Shown here: positions 10,702-23,530 of the stretch, piece by piece
Layout of the letters: the number at the start of each line of letters is the position of its first letter
How positions within the stretch are numbered: position 1 is the stretch's first letter
Source: Amaurobius ferox
Taxonomy: Eukaryota; Arthropoda; Arachnida; Araneae; Amaurobiidae
NCBI GenBank assembly: GCA_951213105.1
Contig: OX578145.1
Location: 12,778,707-12,842,706 of the forward strand
Length of the DNA: 64,000 bases
Direction: 5' to 3'
The notes under the pieces: generated by a model
What the model saw: only the letters and a program-made list of their open reading frames with translations
Databases searched by the model: none
What the model was told of the DNA's origin: nothing
Made by a program: the position numbers and the translations under genes

Positions 10702-10759
10702 CGAAAGCCCAGACCATCCGACTCGTCCGTGGACTTAGAGTAGCTTTTTGGATGGCCGG
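10702..10759 (-). mobile_element. 58-bp tail-only retroposon
   Basis: A 58-bp insertion bounded by a perfect 14-bp target duplication (ACGTTGGAAAGTGT at 10688-10701 and 10760-10773). On the minus strand it starts CCGGCCATCC and ends TCTGGGCTTTCG. It is homologous to the last ~60 bp of the SINEs, with a different apical part. It folds as CCATCC/GGATGG, ACTC/GAGT and GTCC/GGAC stems. It has no promoter and no coding capacity. Confidence 0.88.
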
Positions 10760-11404
10760 ACGTTGGAAAGTGTTAAAAAGTATTAACTATTAAGAAATAA
10801 TTTAACATTTTGATTAGAATTTTGCATGCGAGAATGAATGAGCAATTTGTTTGGACTCATAAGCTGTCCAAAGTGCCCGATTCTAATTTACATTCACCCA
10901 AATCACTGTGCTGTGAATCTTGAAAAAAACAATGGTATCATAACCGTTATGTTTATTTACTATTTCGATTTAAAATAGATCCAACAAGTTTTGCGTCACT
11001 AGGATACGATGAAATTATGAGTTCTTTATCAATGCTATGCAATCTGAACACCAAAAGTTACAGACAAAAAGTTACATTATCATTAGAACGTGTGATCGCT
11101 CCTGTGAGAAATCCCGTCCAAATGTAATTATCGATGGCAATCAATGTGTTTAAGAAAATTCGAATTAGAGAAATGAAAATTGTACTATGAGATATTTAAT
11201 ATTACCTCAAGTTACGAAAAAAAAATTTGATTAGGAGAAATTAAGACAAAAAATGAGTTGAACAAAGAGGTAAAATTCTAGAAGTTAGAGAAAATTCGAC
11301 TCCCAGAAGTTCGAGTTATATAATTTAACTGTTTATAATTCGTTATGCATACAAACACAAACCGTTAAATATAAAATAAGCTGTTTTAAGCATATTAATT
11401 GATT

Positions 11405-12288
11405 TTGTTTTGCACTCCCATGCATGCATTAGAAAAAACTTGATGTATCATAAACAGAGCTCTGTGTAGTGACCCTTCAATATAGAGCAATTCCGAAGCT
11501 CCGCAAACATCGATATTTGACCAGGGAGGAAACATAAATTTGTATCAATTTGTATAGCACAAATACTGCATATTTATTTATATTGTTTTGCATCCCCATA
11601 CATGCATTAGAAAAAACTTGATGTATCATAAACAGCGCTCTGTGTAGTGACCCTTCAATATAGAGCAATTCCGAAGCTCCGCAAACATCGATATTTGACC
11701 AGGGAGGAAACATCAATTTGTATCAATTTGTATAGCACAAATACTGCATATTTATTTATATTGTTTTGCATCCCCATACATGCATTAGAAAAAACTTGAT
11801 GTATCATAAACAGCGCTCTGTGTAGTGACCCTTCAATATAGAGCAATTCCGAAGCTCCGCAAACATCGATATTTGACCAGGGAGGAAACATCAATTTGTA
11901 TCAATTTGTATAGCACAAATACTGCATATTTATTTATATCGTTTTGCACCCCCATACATGCATTAGAAAAAACTTGATGTATCATAAACAGCGCTCTGTG
12001 TAGTGACCCTTCAATATAGAGCAATTCCGAAGCTTCGCAAACATCATATCGATATTTGACCAGGGAGGAAGCATCAATTTGTATCCATTTGTAAAGCACA
12101 AATACTGCATATTTATTTATATTGTTTTGCACCACCATACATGCATTAGAAAAAACTTGATGTATCATAAACAGCGCTCTGTGTAGTGACCCTTCAATAT
12201 AGAGCAATTCCGAAGCTCCGCAAACATCCCATCGATATTTGACCAGGGAGGAAGCATCAATTTGTATCCATTTGTAAAGCACAAATAG
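11405..12288. repeat. 178-bp satellite, five copies
   Basis: Five head-to-tail copies start near 11405, 11583, 11761, 11939 and 12121. Period is 178 bp in the first three, about 183 bp in the fourth because ATCATATCGATA replaces ATCGATA. Landmarks are ATGCATTAGAAAAAACTTGA, GAGCAATTCCGAAGCT and GACCAGGGAGGAA. Copies are nearly identical. The overlapping minus-strand ORFs (11477-12360) are repeat translations, not genes. Confidence 0.95.
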
Positions 12289-12700
12289 TGTGGCTGAAAT
12301 CCTGGAGATGAGTATTTGCAGGTGTATTCCCCAAACCCGTGTAAAATGCAAAGGATGCATCCAAACCCCCAGGAACTAAAAATCCCCAACGTCTTCCAAA
12401 AAATATAGCCCAAGAAGTCATGGGGAGAGGGCATAAAGGGACAAAAGCAAGCGATCAATAGCTGGACAATTGTCCCCAAATGACAAGAAATCGACCTTTC
12501 AAGACTTTACAACAGAAGTCCTGCAGGGAGCCCCTAATCACTGTTGTCCAAGAACAAAAATTACAGCTTTTGCCCCAGACCACAAAGAACCAATAAAAGC
12601 TGGAGTCCTCTTTGGTGGTCATTGTTTGCCTTCTGACAAGAAGAAAGCCAACTTGGGGACAGGGGAATAGAGCCTGACGACAGGTAAAATCGTCTCCATG
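12289..12700. other. Moderately GC-richer segment, unknown
   Basis: Directly beyond the satellite the composition changes and a 66-codon plus-strand ORF runs from 12470 to 12670. I see no domain, repeat match or convincing splice sites, although GACAG/GTAAAA at about 12681 resembles a donor. It could be unique genomic sequence or an element not repeated in this window. Confidence 0.3.
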
Positions 12701-13853
12701 GTACTTAACCGAGGGGTGGAGACAGCGATTCCAGATAAAAATGGCAAAAGGACTACTGAATACTTTTTGACCTCCGTGATTTAACGACCTGACTTGCTCG
12801 TTTAAGTTAAATGGTCATCCATATTCTGTACGACCTGTTAAGTTATTATCAATGACTTCGTATGCGGCAAAGTTAGGAGGTGTAGAAAAATGGAAAATAA
12901 TTTTGTTGAAATATAGGGAGAACACTTTTTTACTAGTATGACAGCATAATCTTAGAGAAAAAAAAAATAAATACTTTTAACAAATGATACAGAGGACAGG
13001 CACTATCACACTATATCGCACCAGTCAATCCATTTCCGTGCTTGTTTCGAAATCTTGAGTATTATAGAAATCGCCATGACATTAAATTTTGATTTCCATC
13101 AAGTTAACTAATAAAAGCAATTGTTTAGAAATATTTTAAATTTTTATGGCTTTGTTTATTTGTAAATAGTTTAAATAATTAGGTTTTAAATAGAAAATAT
13201 ATTTTTTTAATTTTTGAAGCATTTACACTTTTAAAACATCCCTATTTATTTTATAATTTAAATATTTAAATTAAAAAATAGTGTCTCTTTTAAAAAATTT
13301 TAATTTTAAATTTTTTTCCTATTCAGTTTTGGAATAATTTTAAATATTTAGGCATTATGATGTATGTTATAATATTCCTATCATTAAATTACTACGAACG
13401 TTTTTTCTTTTTTTTTTAAATAGGAAAAGTTTAAAAGCAAAATGACGAATATATATTTAAGTTCTGAACGATCCGAGTAGCAGCAACTGCACGTCAACTA
13501 TGGAATTTTGTACTCAAACGATTAACGTAATGTTTTCCAGTTTTGTCCTAATGAAAATTAAATTAGGTCGCTGTTAAGTAGCTTGCGAGGTCTTAGATGC
13601 ATCTACAAATATGGTGTGTTGTTCTCAAAACACCGTGAGATGTCTACGGTAATAATATAAATTTTTATGACTTTTATAACATAAAATGCTTGTGCTCCCA
13701 TTAATTCTTTAAAAAAAACTGAACAGAGTTATTTTATGTTGAGACCCATCGAATTTAATTTTAGTTTTTGATAAAACTTTTAAATTGCTGATTGATCAAT
13801 TAACTCTAAAAAACATTGGTCACATATGTAAATGCAGTGCCTTAATATGTGAT

Positions 13854-13888
<35 letters not shown>

Positions 13889-14260
13889 GGAATTATAACT
13901 AATACCAACTAATTAATGACAATATATTAACCAAAACAGTTCAAACACGACCACAATACCGAAAAAACAAAGTAATGAACAGCACTAGACTTAAGTTGGA
14001 GGTTGATTCAGATTAGATTATTCTTTAAGTTCGAGCATCCAACCTAAATTAACCTAAACAAATGCTTGCTTTGGTTATGGCAATAGTTGCTATAACATAT
14101 TAAGCAAAGGGCATCATTTATTAGGGACTTAAATATGTGCCATTCTCAAGATATTGCACGTTTTGGGTCTAAAATAAAAGAAAATACCACTAATAATAAT
14201 AAAATATACAATATCAAATGAGTCAATGTTTTGAATAATATTTTTAACTAGAAAGGATCT

Positions 14261-14291
<31 letters not shown>

Positions 14292-17222
14292 AGTACTTGC
14301 TGCTTCCAAAATTTCAGAAATTTTACTGTACAGGATATCTCTCGAAATAATCGAGCGATTTCTGTAAAACTTCGTATGTTTAATCTAATTAAAAACAAAA
14401 AGCTATAAGTCTATTGAGTTTCAGTGTTTCGTTTATGGGAGAGTCATGTCTTGGACACATTAGATTTTTTCTGAATCACCTTCGCTTCTTAATAGAAATT
14501 CAGCGAGGCTAATAAGTGCCGCTTAAGGTGGATGTTATTTGATGAGTGTCAAAACTGACATATTGCAGTGTAAACTTTTTTATAACTCTGTAAACATAAG
14601 AATAAAACTCCCCTCCCTCTAGATGTTTCCAAACTACCCTTTTTGAGCAGCACAGTTCTTAACAGAGCCTCATCTTTGAACCACGTCCTGAAGCAGAAGT
14701 GCAAGTTTTGACACATCACATTGATCTTATAAGGACTTCTTTTCATCTCTATACAGATGTATTTCTTTTTTTTTTTTTTCTCCTCCTCAGTGCCAAATAC
14801 TCAGCGAGAAAAGGTTATTGATCGTGGGAAAGCGGCTCACAGAATGCATTCTTAAAGAATAAATTCTTGATCAAAGTCTACTCAATGAGAAAGAAAAAGA
14901 ACAAGTTATAAAGTGCACGAAAATCGTCTGAAAAGGGGCGTGTTCGTTAAATGTAGCCTTACTAAGCTCAATGGTTTTAATACATGAAAGTCCTTCATTA
15001 ATGAACATTGTTGGGCATAGCCTGTATAACAAAATTATGCCTTATTATTCTGACGAAGGTGAAAAAGCGCGAAACGGACCATCGATGCTTTGTAATGGAA
15101 ACGCGATACTCGCTAATCAGGGGTATTTTGAAATTTAAATTATTGAAAACTCTGACCGAGACGCTGGCCACGAATGGCATAAAACTGCTGAATCCCTGGC
15201 CGAAAAACTTTAAAGGTAAATGCTTGAAATATATATTATAAGAAACTATATAAAATTATTGGTTACCACATAGAACTATATTGGCTGTCCATTGTCTGAA
15301 CAATAATTATACCTCTCTGGCCCATTCTTCGGTCGTCATTCCCCCTGGCTAAATCTATGGAATATATAGTAATATGGTCTATGGCCTATATAATAACAAG
15401 AAACAAAAAAATCCTTTCGCATTAAAACCAATTTTATTGTTTTAACTTGAGTGCATACTGTTTACAAAATCTTAGAAATCCCCTTGTTAAATCCGGAATT
15501 TCGTCAAATGAGGTACTTTAACGAGTGATTCCGCCGATGAATTAGCCCAATCACCTGACTTTTCAGCGGGGTCGAACTCGAACGCATAAACCAAGGAGTC
15601 ATTGGATGCATTCCTACGGGGTCGGAACAAAAAGGTCCATTGTTTTTACAACTCGCCTAACTGCCTTCTGCTGTCACTCACATCGGCGAAGGGATGGGGG
15701 AGGGGAGGAGTATATAAATTCCGAGGATCCCTAACGGTGATGAAATGAAACTACCTTCCACATAAAATACAAATGAGGACGTTTAAAAAACTTCTGTGGA
15801 ATATGCGGGTGCCATACTCGTTTGATTTGTAGTATCCTTTCTATAGAATGTGGGTGAGAGGTCGAAAAGTATTAACGGAATGGTATATCCGCAAAATGTA
15901 GCGAGGGATCACCAAAAAAGAAATCGCCGAAATATAATTTTTTTAATACGTCATTCTTGTAATAAAGTGCGCGTTTGGACAGGGCCGTCTTAACACAAGC
16001 GAGGGATACCGGACCAAAAATTTTTGGAGGTCACCAGAACAAGGATAAAAAAATGCTAGAATAGCGACTATCTATATATATATATTTTTTTTCTCATTTC
16101 GTATTTTTCTCATTATAAAAGTATGACAAAAATAATAACAACAAGCAGAAAATAAGCAAATATATACATCGCAATCTGGATAATAAGTAATTAGTCTTTT
16201 TGAAACCCATTATAAATAAAATGCAGCTCGTATAAATAAAATGTAGTAAAAGTATGAAAAGCCTACACGCACTGCGCCCAGTCTAACTGCAAAAGGCGAG
16301 GACACACAGTGTACACCTCTTGATTGTTCATTAGGGTGACGAGCAAGCTGTGCTTCTTTGGCGCATTACTATTTTTTACACCATAAATTTCACTACTCAT
16401 ATCGTGTCGTTTTGATTTACTCGATGAAAGACTGTAGTATATTCTAGAGCTGTAAAAGCAGCTGTAAAAGCAGAAAAAATTTGCAGCGTCTCTAGCGGCT
16501 AGTTAAAGAAGTTATGGAATTCCTATTTCGAAAACGAAGCAAGATGGGTAAAAATTTATAGTTACAAAATTACACAGCGCTGCTTTGTCTGAAAAGACGT
16601 ACAGTTTGCACATGTAACATGCACACAAAAGATAGAAAATTAGGTTAACAAAAAGCAATAATTATTGTACTGCATCAAATGTCTGCAATTTATAAAGCAT
16701 TTATTGTTTACTTCAAAAAGATAATTCTAAATACATTAGAATTAGCTCATAAGGATTAATATTTTTCCATGCGTATTTCTTATTATTTTCTTCAGAAGTA
16801 CTTGACATTTGCATAATTATAGTTTTTCGTTGACCTTCCTTTGCATCGTCTGTGTACAATTTCGTAATTGATAATTTTTGCATATCTTCCTTCGTTTTAG
16901 AGATAGAAATTCTAACTTCTTCAATTCACTGCTAGAGGCGCTGCAAACTTTCTCAATAGATAAGGCATAGCTGATTTTCTATTAGTAGACTTTCCTTCTG
17001 CAGCTCTAGAGTAAGCACTTCAATCGGAAGTTAAAGGGATACATAAGGACAACTCTGCGTTTTGATAACATGCGATTCAATGCGAAGTAGAAATAGTCGA
17101 CACAGAAGTATCTGAGTACGAGTGCAGTAGCGGTTTAACAGTTGTGACGGACCTACACGAAATCTTAGTGAGGGGCCACTGTATGACTCTCATTGTTTTC
17201 ATGATATGTCAAATTTGTACTA
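12701..17222. other. AT-rich spacer with simple repeats
   Basis: No gene recognised. Contains (AT)n at 13853-13881, (ATT)n at 14257-14287 and poly(T) near 14764. A degraded F1 fragment lies at about 14140-14480 (TCTCAAGATATTGCACG, and later GAGTCATGTCTTGGACACAT). A hAT-like start (CAGGGCCGTCTTAACAC) lies at 15980-15996, with no matching right end found. Confidence 0.5.
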
Positions 17223-17230
17223 ACGCAATG

Positions 17231-17775
17231 CAGGGCCGTAGCCAAAAATGTAATTGAAGAGGAGCTAAAGTGATATTTAAGGAGGGGGGGGGGGGGGGGG
17301 GGGGCTCAACAGCCTTGAAAGAAGGGCTCCCTAGAAAAAGCATTTGGGAGGCGAAAGGAAATGAAATGCACTAAAATATTAAATTTTAGTTTTTAAGAAA
17401 TCACTGCATTAAAAAATATTTTAATTAAATATATTATATCACATAATATTAAATTGACTGTAATGACTTATCAGTTGATAATGTATAACGCGATAATGTG
17501 GTACATTGAATATTTTTAAATTAAATATATAAAGAAATGGATGATCATCAATATAACAACAAATTCAACAACGAAAAAAACTTAATTCTGTGCTATACAA
17601 AACGAAGTTTACAAAAAATTCTAAAAAAGCAGTTTTTTTGCAAAATTTCGATGACATCTTGTATGAAATTTCATACCACTACAAAAGATTAAATATTTCC
17701 ATCAGATGGGGCTGACTATACCTCTTGGAGCACCCCCCCCCCCCCCCCTCTGGCCCCTGCCTGGCTACGGCTCTG
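17231..17775. mobile_element. hAT-like MITE with 8-bp TSD
   Basis: A 545-bp non-coding element with inverted ends CAGGGCCGTAGCCA and TGGCTACGGCTCTG. The 8-bp target duplication differs at one base (ACGCAATG at 17223-17230, ATGCAATG at 17776-17783). An 8-bp duplication with CAG..CTG ends is the hAT signature. Related to 28282-29002. Contains a long G run (about 17283-17304) and a C run (about 17731-17748). No transposase. Confidence 0.88.
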
Positions 17776-17783
17776 ATGCAATG

Positions 17784-20269
17784 TAGTGCTATGGTGGGTG
17801 TCGTGAGTGGCGAGAGAAGAATAATCCACCATATGGTTTGGTTGCGTGTTGTTGCATGGTGTGATTCACTCGTATTATAACGTACAAGAAAAAATTCAGG
17901 TTTAAAACTCAACCATTTAATAACAAGCAACTTTAACATAGCAAGAAAATAGATGTGCTTTATATTGCTTGGCTTTAAGAATGCCATAGCGTAACTCATC
18001 TAATTAACAGCATGCGTACTAGAGTTGAGTTTACGAACTTGCGAGATTAACGAGACTCGCGAAACTAACGAGACTGGAGTAGTGGCGATTGCAGCATCTT
18101 AAATACCTTGCTACAGACATGCGCATTACAAACTGCGTAGTCCCGTAGCAATGGTAGCACCACAGTGCAGTGTCGTCATCAACAGATTATCATTAATCTA
18201 TGGTGGGAAAAATTTTAAGCGTGAGAGGCATCACTGTGCATTTCTTCTACGCTACTGATTTCTTTCCCTTTAAAACATTCTTATCAAAGGCATATATGCA
18301 GTAAAATCTGTTTAATTGGTAATCAAGGCGCAGGGATAACGAGATAAATCAAGTTACAGGACAATACAGTTCACATCTCGAATTTTTTAGCAGCCAATAC
18401 AGTTGTCGGCTATTCCATGTTGAAGAATGAGTTCACGGATTCTAGGACGGTACACTGGGAGCGCGATTCTATCCCTTTAATTCAATAATAAATATTTATA
18501 CAATTCAATATATAATCTCTACACTACTCCAGCCACGCGCGTACTAAACTGGTCATTCATTAACCGTTCATTTTTATTACTAATCCCAACAAGACGTTGA
18601 TCAGTTATTTTTCTAGCTTGTACAGCGGAACTCACAAAAGAATCCAACAAAAAGAAAAAGAAAAAAAGTAGAAAGAAAAAATCCCTGTTGAGTAAAATCT
18701 TTCATAATAATAATAATAATGCTAACTCATTTTCTTAAATCAGAATCGCATAATTTTTTGACACATTACTATAAAAATTTAAAAATATACTTACACATTC
18801 AATTTCAAGCATAACTAGAAGTTTATTATAAACGTTTAAAATATCATTAAATGCTTAGAAGATGGGTTAGAGCCAGAACAAAGGTTCTTTCGTTATATCT
18901 GGGTAAGCGCTATTTCCGGGTTCCCTGTAGTGGGGTTCGTCTGTAATTACTATAAACCTAAAAATAACTTATTATTTAAAGAATTACAAAAATTTGTCCT
19001 CGCAGTTCGCAACATTAGTTATTGGCTGTTTCTCAACTTGGAATACTGATAGGAAAAAAGATATAAAATTAATAAGTAATCGTTTTGAAATATTTCATAT
19101 TTAGAACATTTCATTTTTTCAAAAATGAGAACATGCTTTTTTTGTCAGAATAAATTGTTGGCATTTGAAACGAGCTGCGCCAACAAGCTATTGATAAAAT
19201 ATAATCACATATCAATTTACACTGCTGAAGACAATTATAATGGGAGAAACATGGCGAATGGCCTGTTATTTCATGCAACGATTTCAATTTAATTTCTATT
19301 TGCTCCACAGTTCTAATTTTGTAGGGTTTCTTTCATTTTCTTATTGTTCTGTTAAATATATGATAATAATAATAAAAAAAAAAATGATGACTGAGTTGCG
19401 TTTGTCACAAACAACTAATTTAAAATTCGTATAAACTTATTTATTTTTCCTCGAAGTTTCATCGCACAGCTCTTTTAAATAATTGTGAGAAATATGCTTT
19501 ACTGGTTTAAATAGCGTAAAAATATAAAATTTCGTAAGTGCTCATAACCGGTTCGCGGCAACAAAAAGGAACTTCATTAAGATTTTCGTTAAAATGTTTG
19601 GAATAAAATATTCTAAAAGCAGATGAAAAGGAAAGACTGGAGAATTCAATTTCACTCGTACATTTGCTTTTTTTTTTTTTCTTTCTTTTTTTTTTTTTTT
19701 TGTGTGTGTGTGCTAAAATAATCTTCTTTTCAAAAGAAATTTTCTTTTTAAATGTTCGACAATAGAAAGTAAAAGGAAGGATTTAATGCGGAAAATATTA
19801 TTTATGAGTTTGACAAAGGTCAGGAACTTTGTCACAGGAAAAATGCATTCATGGACGATTTTTTAAAGGAAACGAGTCGCAGTAGCAAAATTTCAGTTCC
19901 TAACCTATTTCATAACATTATAAACACACAAAATTATAAACACAATATCACGACATCATAAACATTTTCTTAATAAAATTTGCATCGACTGGACCCACAG
20001 TAGTAATGTTAAAGGTTATGTTTTTATATAGCTCTCCCACTTCAGCGACATGCATCACTGGAACACTTTCGCGCTTGTTAGCTTTCTTCAGTACAAAACA
20101 GCAAATATGAAAAAAAAAAAAAAAAAAATGCTATGTGCGCAATTTTGAAATGCTCCATTGTGGCCGGCGGAATTCGGTCAATACAATGCATACAAAGGAG
20201 ATTGTTACAAATTTAAAGGGAATTGGGATCAAATTGCCGAAGTTCATAATTACTTTTCTTGCTGCCAGT
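17784..20269. other. AT-rich spacer, no gene seen
   Basis: AT-rich sequence with poly(T)/poly(A) runs (19670-19702, 20109-20128) and a short (ATA)n near 18705. Small ORFs near 19111-19434 have no recognisable features. Confidence 0.55.
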
Positions 20270-20460
20270 GCAGTTATCTGCTATTTGAAGTACACAAGCA
20301 TGAAATCGGTCCGCCGATGTTGGTCACTACGCTGATTCCAAGGTTTAACCCCCCGCTCCTGTCTGTGGGTTTTGATTATATTGTAAAGAATCTTGCCGCT
20401 CCAACCGAGAATCGAACCGCGGATCTTCGAACTGACCAACCGACTCTCTTGAATTATATT
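20270..20460 (-). repeat. Possible tRNA-derived SINE fragment
   Basis: On the minus strand, GTCGGTTGGTCAGTTC followed about 15 bp later by GCGGTTCGATTCTCGG resembles tRNA box A and box B. A GC-richer body follows to about 20290. No second copy and no target duplication were found in the window, so this rests on the box motifs only. Confidence 0.35.
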
Positions 20461-21029
20461 GGATCGAAATTGCAAGTTTTTATCGTTGAAGCGATACTAT
20501 TTATATTTACGATTTTTACTCTGCAATATTGAGAATATTTTAGGATGTTCCAAATGGAAGCCTGACTGTGTTAAATGACAATTGTTGTGAATGGCCTGGT
20601 GAAAATTAAAAAATAATTATAACATTCTTATTATGTCAAGCGAATAACTATTTTATATATTAAATTACATGAATCTGGTATTCATAAAGTAGTCCAGTTA
20701 GTTTTCCTGTACCGGTGGATGGCTAGAACCTGCCTGTTTTGAAATTAAAAAGCAAGCTGCCCCTTCTCCCTTCTAAATAAAAAAATATGTCATTTTTGCG
20801 ATTTCTTTTAATACACTCTGCTGTAGCATTTCTGGAAAAATAAAAAGAAAGTTATAAGTAGAACTCGGATAGCACGCATCCCACAGTACAATATACTGAA
20901 CCATGTTTTATTTATTAGTATAGGGGAGTCAGCGGTACAAAGAGTTCTACTTCAATAAATATTTGAAGAAAATAATAATATGCAAAATAGAGTGGGGAAT
21001 AAATTATTATCAATCGTGAATGAAATCTA

Positions 21030-22182
21030 TCGATCGTGAATGAAATATATTCAATTCATGAAGCAATAAATAATGGAAATTGAAATTTGGAAATGGCACA
21101 CAAAAATATTTTTGTGCAACCGAGAGCCTATCTTTAGTGGCATCCAATATAGATTCTGGAAGACATTTTGCAATATCTTGAATATTTATGGCAGATACAT
21201 CAACATTTCCAGGAAAAACAAAGACAATTTGACCTTTACCGCATAAATTGCACAAGAACGTAATTTACATCAATTCTTTTTAATCACTAAACCAATATAT
21301 TATTTTTTTTTTTATAGGAAATTTTATTAGACGATAATCATCAGCTTTTACTTCTGTATTTAAATATTAGGGTTATGCTGTAAAATATCTTCAGTTTCAG
21401 TGTTTTCTGTTTCGCTATACGATTAAATAGACACATTGTTGTCAGAATCAGAAAGTTCAGAGATATTTTTAATATATTTTTTTCACACCAGGTTGTGGAT
21501 CTTCAGTTTTACTTTTATCTTCATTTAAAACATTAATTAGCTTTTTTTTTAGATTATAGCTTTAATTGAATTGGCTTTTTTTTTTTTTACTTTTTTTTCT
21601 CTTCTTTCTGCTTAGCTTCTTCTTCTTCTAGGATGTTTTGAACTGGTGTATTAATTAATATTTTTGATGACAATTTTTTTTTTACTTATTGACTAACATT
21701 GAACAAGCAATTAGTAAGGGGGAGTATTTCTTTAAATGATCAAAATTATGTCAGATGATTTTCGTGAGATGTTGAAGTTATTTGTTGATGACCTAACATG
21801 TTTGGCAGGCACAAAAGTAGAAACATTAAGATGATTAAAAATTGATTCTATCTAAGCAAAATTTTAGAATTCCAAATTCTAAAGTGGTACAACCAATCAT
21901 CTGGTATTCAAATTTTTTCCAACACTCTAAAATATTTTTTTTGCTTAATCATTGCAAATTCATAAGCTAATTTTCTTATCCTTTTAAAAATAAGTCCTTG
22001 ATGTATTCTAGCAGCGTAATTTTCCAACATTTCTCTTTCTTCCCTTGAGAATACCTGCCTATTTGCATAGTTAAGTACAAAGCTAATGGATGATATGTGC
22101 TCACTTTTTGCTTCTGCTATTTTTAAAGCCTTGTAGCACGATTTCTTTACAAGTTTCCTGTCGTTTGTTGCGTAGCATTTCT
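21030..22182 (-). pseudogene. pogo/Tigger-type transposase relic, core deleted
   Basis: Reading minus from 22182, an open stretch to about 21862 gives an arginine/lysine-rich segment with FSREEREMLENY and RKLAYEFAM. This is the CENP-B/HTH-type DNA-binding layout of pogo/Tigger-like transposases. After a stop the similarity continues in other frames (NHLNVSTF, then RSSTNNFNIS near 21790). The DDE catalytic region that should follow is absent. The sequence then jumps to a C-terminal-like lysine/glutamate stretch (NTPVQNILEEEEAKQKEEKK, near 21640-21580). At 21255-21030 comes a segment (GQIVFVFPGNVDV) resembling the far C-terminus of such proteins. Several stops and frameshifts make it non-functional. 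Family assignment rests on motif recognition, not a search. Confidence 0.6.
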
Positions 22183-23027
22183 TAAATTAAAATAAATATA
22201 TATATTAAGAATTTTTAAAGTGAATTTATATTCATAATAATAGAATTATACTGAATTGATTTTTTGAAATTATTTTATTATTAGTAAGGGATTAATGTTT
22301 CTTTTCGTGTTCTAAATTGTCATTTCAGACCAAATAATGGCTCAATGTGATACTACTGCTATATTTAAATATACCTTCTAAAATAAATATTGTGCTCTCA
22401 TATTTCTATACTTTTTTCCAGGATAAAAACCCTATAGATTCAGGCTTTAAAAGCAGTTCTGTTTATTATTAAGATAGTTGATTTTACTAACTCTACATCG
22501 ATTCCTTTAATATACCAAGAGATAGCACTAGAAATGTATTAATTAACTCAAAATATTCATTTCTAAAGATTCTGTTTGATTAATTCTAGTTTTAAAAACG
22601 TACGTAAGATATCAATCGTGTTATCAAATGTATATCATTCACTTTCTTTTACCTAATCAAGTCATTGTTTTTTTTTTTCATTATTTGAAATTTTGAATGA
22701 CATCACTTCAAGTGGGAACTAGGATATAAATCATACATAAATTTATTCATTAGAACCAAATAATTCATCAGTATCTGCCGAATAGGACTGATGTCCAACT
22801 GATAGAAGCACAGTGGACTGTAGCCCATTGTACCCCATGTGGAAATTTAACAACAAAGACAAGTGAAATAAACAAATTTTGAAATCAATCAAATGTAGTT
22901 AGATATGATATAAAAGAAAAACACCTTTCCTGCATATTGAACTGAGACACTTCTTCCAAGTTACAATTCTCAAATAAAGAAGAGGAAATCTGTGAATCTG
23001 ATTTTCTTTTTACATTCACCAGCTATG
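22183..23027. other. AT-rich spacer
   Basis: AT-rich, with poly(T) near 22670. It may include the decayed upstream part of the transposase relic, but no open frame supports that. Nothing else recognised. Confidence 0.5.
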
Positions 23028-23047
23028 AACCTGTGGCGATTCGCCGG

Positions 23048-23110
23048 GCCCCGAACCAGGGACCCTTTGCTTACAAGACCGACATTATAATCACTGAGCA
23101 AAAGCTAGCT
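23048..23110 (-). repeat. tRNA-Thr(UGU)-like segment, second copy
   Basis: Same layout as 23467-23530, with a better preserved D-arm (TTGCTCAGTGATTATAATG). It lies in the left terminal repeat. Confidence 0.7.
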
Positions 23111-23466
23111 TCTTCTCCGTTCTTATAATTCGGGTACAGGTTCCAAGCATCTTTGATCAGATGTCTTTGCTGCCGCACACTCCCTCACCTGATGAAGGCC
23201 CCGGTCTAATTTCGGCGAGGAGGGGGGCCGCTGAGAAAACCCCAGCGTGTCCCCCCCCCCCCCCGAAATACAGTTGAGGGGCTGAAGTGGGCCGGGAGGC
23301 GTGTCGCCTCGAGCGTGACGGTCAGTCGTGGTCAACCAGGAAGGGAGTTTCAAGGCTTCTGACTCCGTGTAGTGCTGCCATCTCGTGCTGAGAGGTGAAA
23401 TCGTTGGAGAAGAAGTTTTTTCGTGCTCGTATGTCCAGGGTAACCACTGTGGCGATTGGGGAGTCG

Positions 23467-23530
23467 CCGGGCCCCGAACCAAGGACCCTTTGCTTACAAG
23501 ACCGACATTATAATCAATTAGCAAAAGCTA
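23467..23530 (-). repeat. tRNA-Thr(UGU)-like segment
   Basis: The minus strand shows GTCGGTCTTGTAAGC (anticodon-loop region with TGT), GGGTCC and GGTTCGGGGCCCGG (T-arm/box B), in the order and spacing of a tRNA. The D-arm is altered (GCTAATTGATTATAATG) and the acceptor stem is not closed, so this is not a functional tRNA gene. It lies in the right terminal repeat; its sister is at 23048-23110. Confidence 0.7.

Larger units (their letters stand above)
10033..10790 (-). repeat. F2 dispersed repeat, interrupted by two insertions
   Basis: On the minus strand this matches the start of the duplicated F2 units at 57053 and 58338. Shared blocks are CACTTTCCAACG..GTTGAAAAGTG, a (TCTG)n run, ATAACTACCGTAAAAA, GACGGTCTGTGGGAC and ATGAAATACATTGAACCCTAT. 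It is split by the SINE at 10201-10483 and the 58-bp unit at 10702-10759. Each has its own target duplication, so F2 was resident first. Confidence 0.75.

Noticed and set aside
11477..12360. Minus-strand ORFs encoding a repeated ~60-residue peptide
   Set aside because: They are translations of the 178-bp satellite; frames shift between copies and end at array edges.
23123..23524. 133-codon minus-strand ORF as a gag gene
   Set aside because: It runs across the terminal repeat and GC-rich interior without any gag motif and is explained by composition.
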